Of a stretch of DNA of 7,651 nucleotides, positions 6,241 to 7,651 are shown piece after piece (within the stretch, counting starts at the first letter, position 1; each line of letters opens with the position of its first letter). The notes beneath the pieces are model-generated. The model ran no database searches, was not told where the DNA came from, and saw only the letters and a program-made list of their open reading frames with translations. A program made the position numbers and the translations under genes. Source of the DNA: Smithella sp. D17 (GTDB lineage: Bacteria; Desulfobacterota; Syntrophia; Syntrophales; Smithellaceae); NCBI GenBank assembly GCA_000753945.1, contig JQOA01000091.1, forward strand, positions 1 through 7,651. The letters are read 5' to 3'.

Positions 6241-7353
6241 GCGTTAGCGAACAATGATGGGATTTAAAGATGCTCGGGTCTGGTGCAATATACCCCATCG
6301 CGGAGGCGTTAGCGAACAATGATGGGATTTAAAGTGCCACATCGCAATATTTTTGCAAAAACACCGTAAGGCGTTAGCGAACAATGATGGGATTTAAAGA
6401 AGGTGATCCATTCAATGTGCAATCTTCCAGAATAAGCGTTAGCGAACAATGATGGGATTTAAAGTTATCGGGAGGCATTTTAGGATCGCTTTATAATTGC
6501 GTTAGCGAACAATGATGGGATTTAAAGTGAATCAAACACTGGCAATTTGTCTGTAGGGTAAAAGCGTTAGCGAACAATGATGGGATTTAAAGTTTTCGTT
6601 GGGCCGGAAATAACAATCAACTCGCCAGCGTTAGCGAACAATGATGGGATTTAAAGCAAATTGTGATATAGAAATTGCGTCTTCACATTTAGCGTTAGCG
6701 AACAATGATGGGATTTAAAGCGCTTATATTCCCCGCACAGGTACAGGATGTCCTGAGCGTTAGCGAACAATGATGGGATTTAAAGATTAGGACATATACG
6801 TGTCCGCGAGGGGCAATTCTTAGCGTTAGCGAACAATGATGGGATTTAAAGTTACGGTGTACGGGCGGTGTTGGTATCTGCTATTTGTGCGTTAGCGAAC
6901 AATGATGGGATTTAAAGAGGGTTCTTGTTTTTGTTATAATATTTATGGTGGACGCGTTAGCGAACAATGATGGGATTTAAAGTTCCGGGGGTCGTTCCGT
7001 TTCCTCCATTTCCTCCGCGCGTTAGCGAACAATGATGGGATTTAAAGCTCGCTATCCTGTCTGACGGCAAGTTTTACGGAAGTGCGTTAGCGAACAATGA
7101 TGGGATTTAAAGTTTTTATCGCCATGCAAAATCCCCTGCCGGGAGGCGTTAGCGAACAATGATGGGATTTAAAGCCGTCCAGTTCCATCCGACATCCATT
7201 CCGTACGCGCGTTAGCGAACAATGATGGGATTTAAAGTCTGGAGGTGTCAACTTTTCAAACGTGTAATCCTCGCGTTAGCGAACAATGATGGGATTTAAA
7301 GAGCCGCGAGCACGTCACACGACGCGGTGCTTCCCGCGCGTTAGCGAACAATG
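6241..7353 (+). CRISPR. CRISPR array, 17 identical 29-bp repeats plus one truncated, 17 spacers
   Basis: The repeat is 29 bp, begins GCGTTAGCGAACAATG and ends ATTTAAAG. Full copies start at 6241, 6306, 6371, 6436, 6499, 6564, 6628, 6692, 6757, 6823, 6889, 6954, 7019, 7084, 7146, 7209 and 7273, and all 17 are identical. A final copy at 7338 keeps only its first 16 bp. Spacer lengths in order are 36, 36, 36, 34, 36, 35, 35, 36, 37, 37, 36, 36, 36, 33, 34, 35 and 36. The leader is on the cas2 side, so transcription should run on the + strand. The last 8 nt, AUUUAAAG, are then a plausible 5' crRNA handle, close to the AUUGAAA(N) handle common in I-B systems. The repeat has no strong internal palindrome, as is usual for I-A/I-B. 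No spacer showed an evident match to the rest of the window by eye. Confidence 0.99.
7338..7353 (+). repeat. Truncated terminal CRISPR repeat
   Basis: The first 16 bases of the repeat are perfect (7338-7353). From 7354 the sequence changes completely and shows no alignable remainder of the repeat's 3' half. A sharp breakpoint after 17 unmutated repeats looks like a recombination or insertion junction rather than gradual decay of the oldest repeat. Confidence 0.85.
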
Positions 7354-7433
7354 TCCAACTACTTTTAACATTAACAGGATTCACGTATAGGGGACTTGCA
7401 CCCCATAAGTTCACGGCCCTGCCGGGCGTACAC
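7354..7433 (-). mobile_element. Probable remnant of a group II intron, 5' end of domain I
   Basis: Read on the - strand from 7433, the sequence starts GTGTACGCCCGGCAGGGC and continues to a GGGG-TGCAAGT-CCCC hairpin (about 7389-7403), followed by TATACGTGAA. This order resembles the 5' end of bacterial group II introns: a GUGYG-like start, a short GCCCGGCA(U)GGG hairpin, and then a GGGUGMAAGUCCC element. Only about 80 bp are present. There is no reverse transcriptase or maturase gene, domain V or 3' splice site in the window, so the element cannot splice or move. It ends at the junction with the truncated CRISPR repeat. Recognition is from memory of intron consensus sequences. Another small dispersed repeat with a similar motif is possible. 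Confidence 0.55.
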
Positions 7434-7441
7434 CCGCAATC

Positions 7442-7472
7442 CAGCCGATCGCTTACGCTCCGGCTGATTTTT
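7442..7472 (+). terminator. Hairpin with T-run, possible terminator beyond the array
   Basis: CAGCCG at 7442-7447 pairs with CGGCTG at 7461-7466 around a 13-base loop, which has a further 2-bp GC pairing inside it. On the + strand it is followed by ATTTTT at 7467-7472, giving a modest rho-independent terminator for transcripts leaving the array. On the - strand the same hairpin lies 13 bp after the stop of the TraB-like gene, but without a T-run, so it would serve that gene less well. Confidence 0.5.
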
Positions 7473-7478
7473 CCGTTA

Positions 7479-7651
7479 TCATTTTATCAGCTTAACCACT
7501 TTGTAGCCCTGTTTGCGCAGTAAGTTAACAAGTCCATCCGGACCGGCAAGATGCGCCGCCCCCACAATTACCATGGTGTTTCCCGAATCATTGAGAAAGT
7601 TTTTAAGATCTCCCATCCATTTATTATTTCTGTCAACTACTATAGTCTGAT
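7479..7651 (-). CDS. TraB/GumN family protein, C-terminal fragment (runs off right edge)
   Basis: The last 56 codons and TGA stop of a gene read leftwards, entering from the right edge. The visible residues include NTMVIVGAAHLAGPDGLVNL, then LLRKQGYKVVKLIK and the stop. The 'vVGAaHLaGpdGl..lL...Gy.v' block is the characteristic C-terminal motif of TraB/GumN proteins (PF01963), a family with predicted metal-dependent hydrolase character and poorly defined roles. A tryptophan-containing segment NNKWMGDLKNFLNDSG precedes the motif. The gene converges on the CRISPR array and has no evident functional tie to it. It probably marks ordinary chromosomal sequence bordering the defence locus. Upstream domains and the start are outside the window. 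Confidence 0.8.
   Translation of the reverse strand, partial: QTIVVDRNNKWMGDLKNFLNDSGNTMVIVGAAHLAGPDGLVNLLRKQGYKVVKLIK

Noticed and set aside
6918..6953. A TATAAT-like -10 box inside spacer 11, as a possible internal promoter in the array.
   Set aside because: TATAAT is present but no -35 element lies at normal spacing, and AT-rich spacers produce such words by chance.
7113..7433. A 10-bp match, CCCTGCCGGG, between spacer 14 and the intron-like remnant, suggesting a self-targeting spacer.
   Set aside because: Several 10-bp matches are expected by chance between about 600 bp of spacers and this window on both strands, and the flanking bases do not extend the match.
7381..7440. The GGGG-loop-CCCC hairpin and nearby stems, considered as a tRNA or other structured RNA gene.
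   Set aside because: There is no T-loop GTTCRA motif, anticodon arm or acceptor stem of tRNA spacing. The order of elements fits a group II intron 5' end better.

Overview
The window holds most of a type I-B CRISPR-Cas locus, all on the + strand, followed by a CRISPR array, a short scar resembling the 5' end of a group II intron, and the 3' end of an unrelated chromosomal gene on the - strand. The host is a bacterium of moderate to low GC content. The TraB/GumN-type tail and the style of the intron-like fragment suggest an environmental Gram-negative, perhaps of the former deltaproteobacterial kind, but no taxonomic marker is present and this is a weak inference.

Layout. 1-409: reading frame for the C-terminal helical part of a Cas8b-like large subunit, open to the left edge, with a good internal ribosome binding site and ATG at 32 that would give a 125-residue Cas11-like small subunit. 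425-1387: cas7. 1374-1994: cas5. About 1975-4323: cas3 (HD nuclease plus helicase). 4330-4845: cas4. 4851-5840: cas1. 5844-6125: cas2. 6126-6240: leader. 6241-7353: array of 17 identical 29-bp repeats, 17 spacers of 33-37 bp, and an 18th repeat cut after 16 bp. 7354-7433: intron-like remnant, - strand. 7442-7472: hairpin with a T-run. 7479-7651: last 56 codons of a TraB/GumN-family gene, - strand.

How it works together. Genes overlap or lie within 15 bp of each other, so cas8/cas11-cas7-cas5-cas3-cas4-cas1-cas2 is very likely one operon. Cas8, Cas11, Cas7 and Cas5 would form the crRNA-guided Cascade surveillance complex. Cas3 would degrade targets recruited by it. Cas4, Cas1 and Cas2 would select and integrate new spacers at the leader end next to cas2. 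Cas6, the usual crRNA-processing enzyme of I-B, is not in the window; it and the rest of Cas8 are expected to the left. The leader and the 3' end of the repeat (ATTTAAAG, a plausible 8-nt crRNA handle) both indicate array transcription on the + strand.

The system itself is a recognisable type I-B locus, not a new type. The points most worth a second look are the internal Cas11 start, the abrupt truncation of the last repeat against a group II intron-like fragment, and the spaced TTGAT words in the leader.
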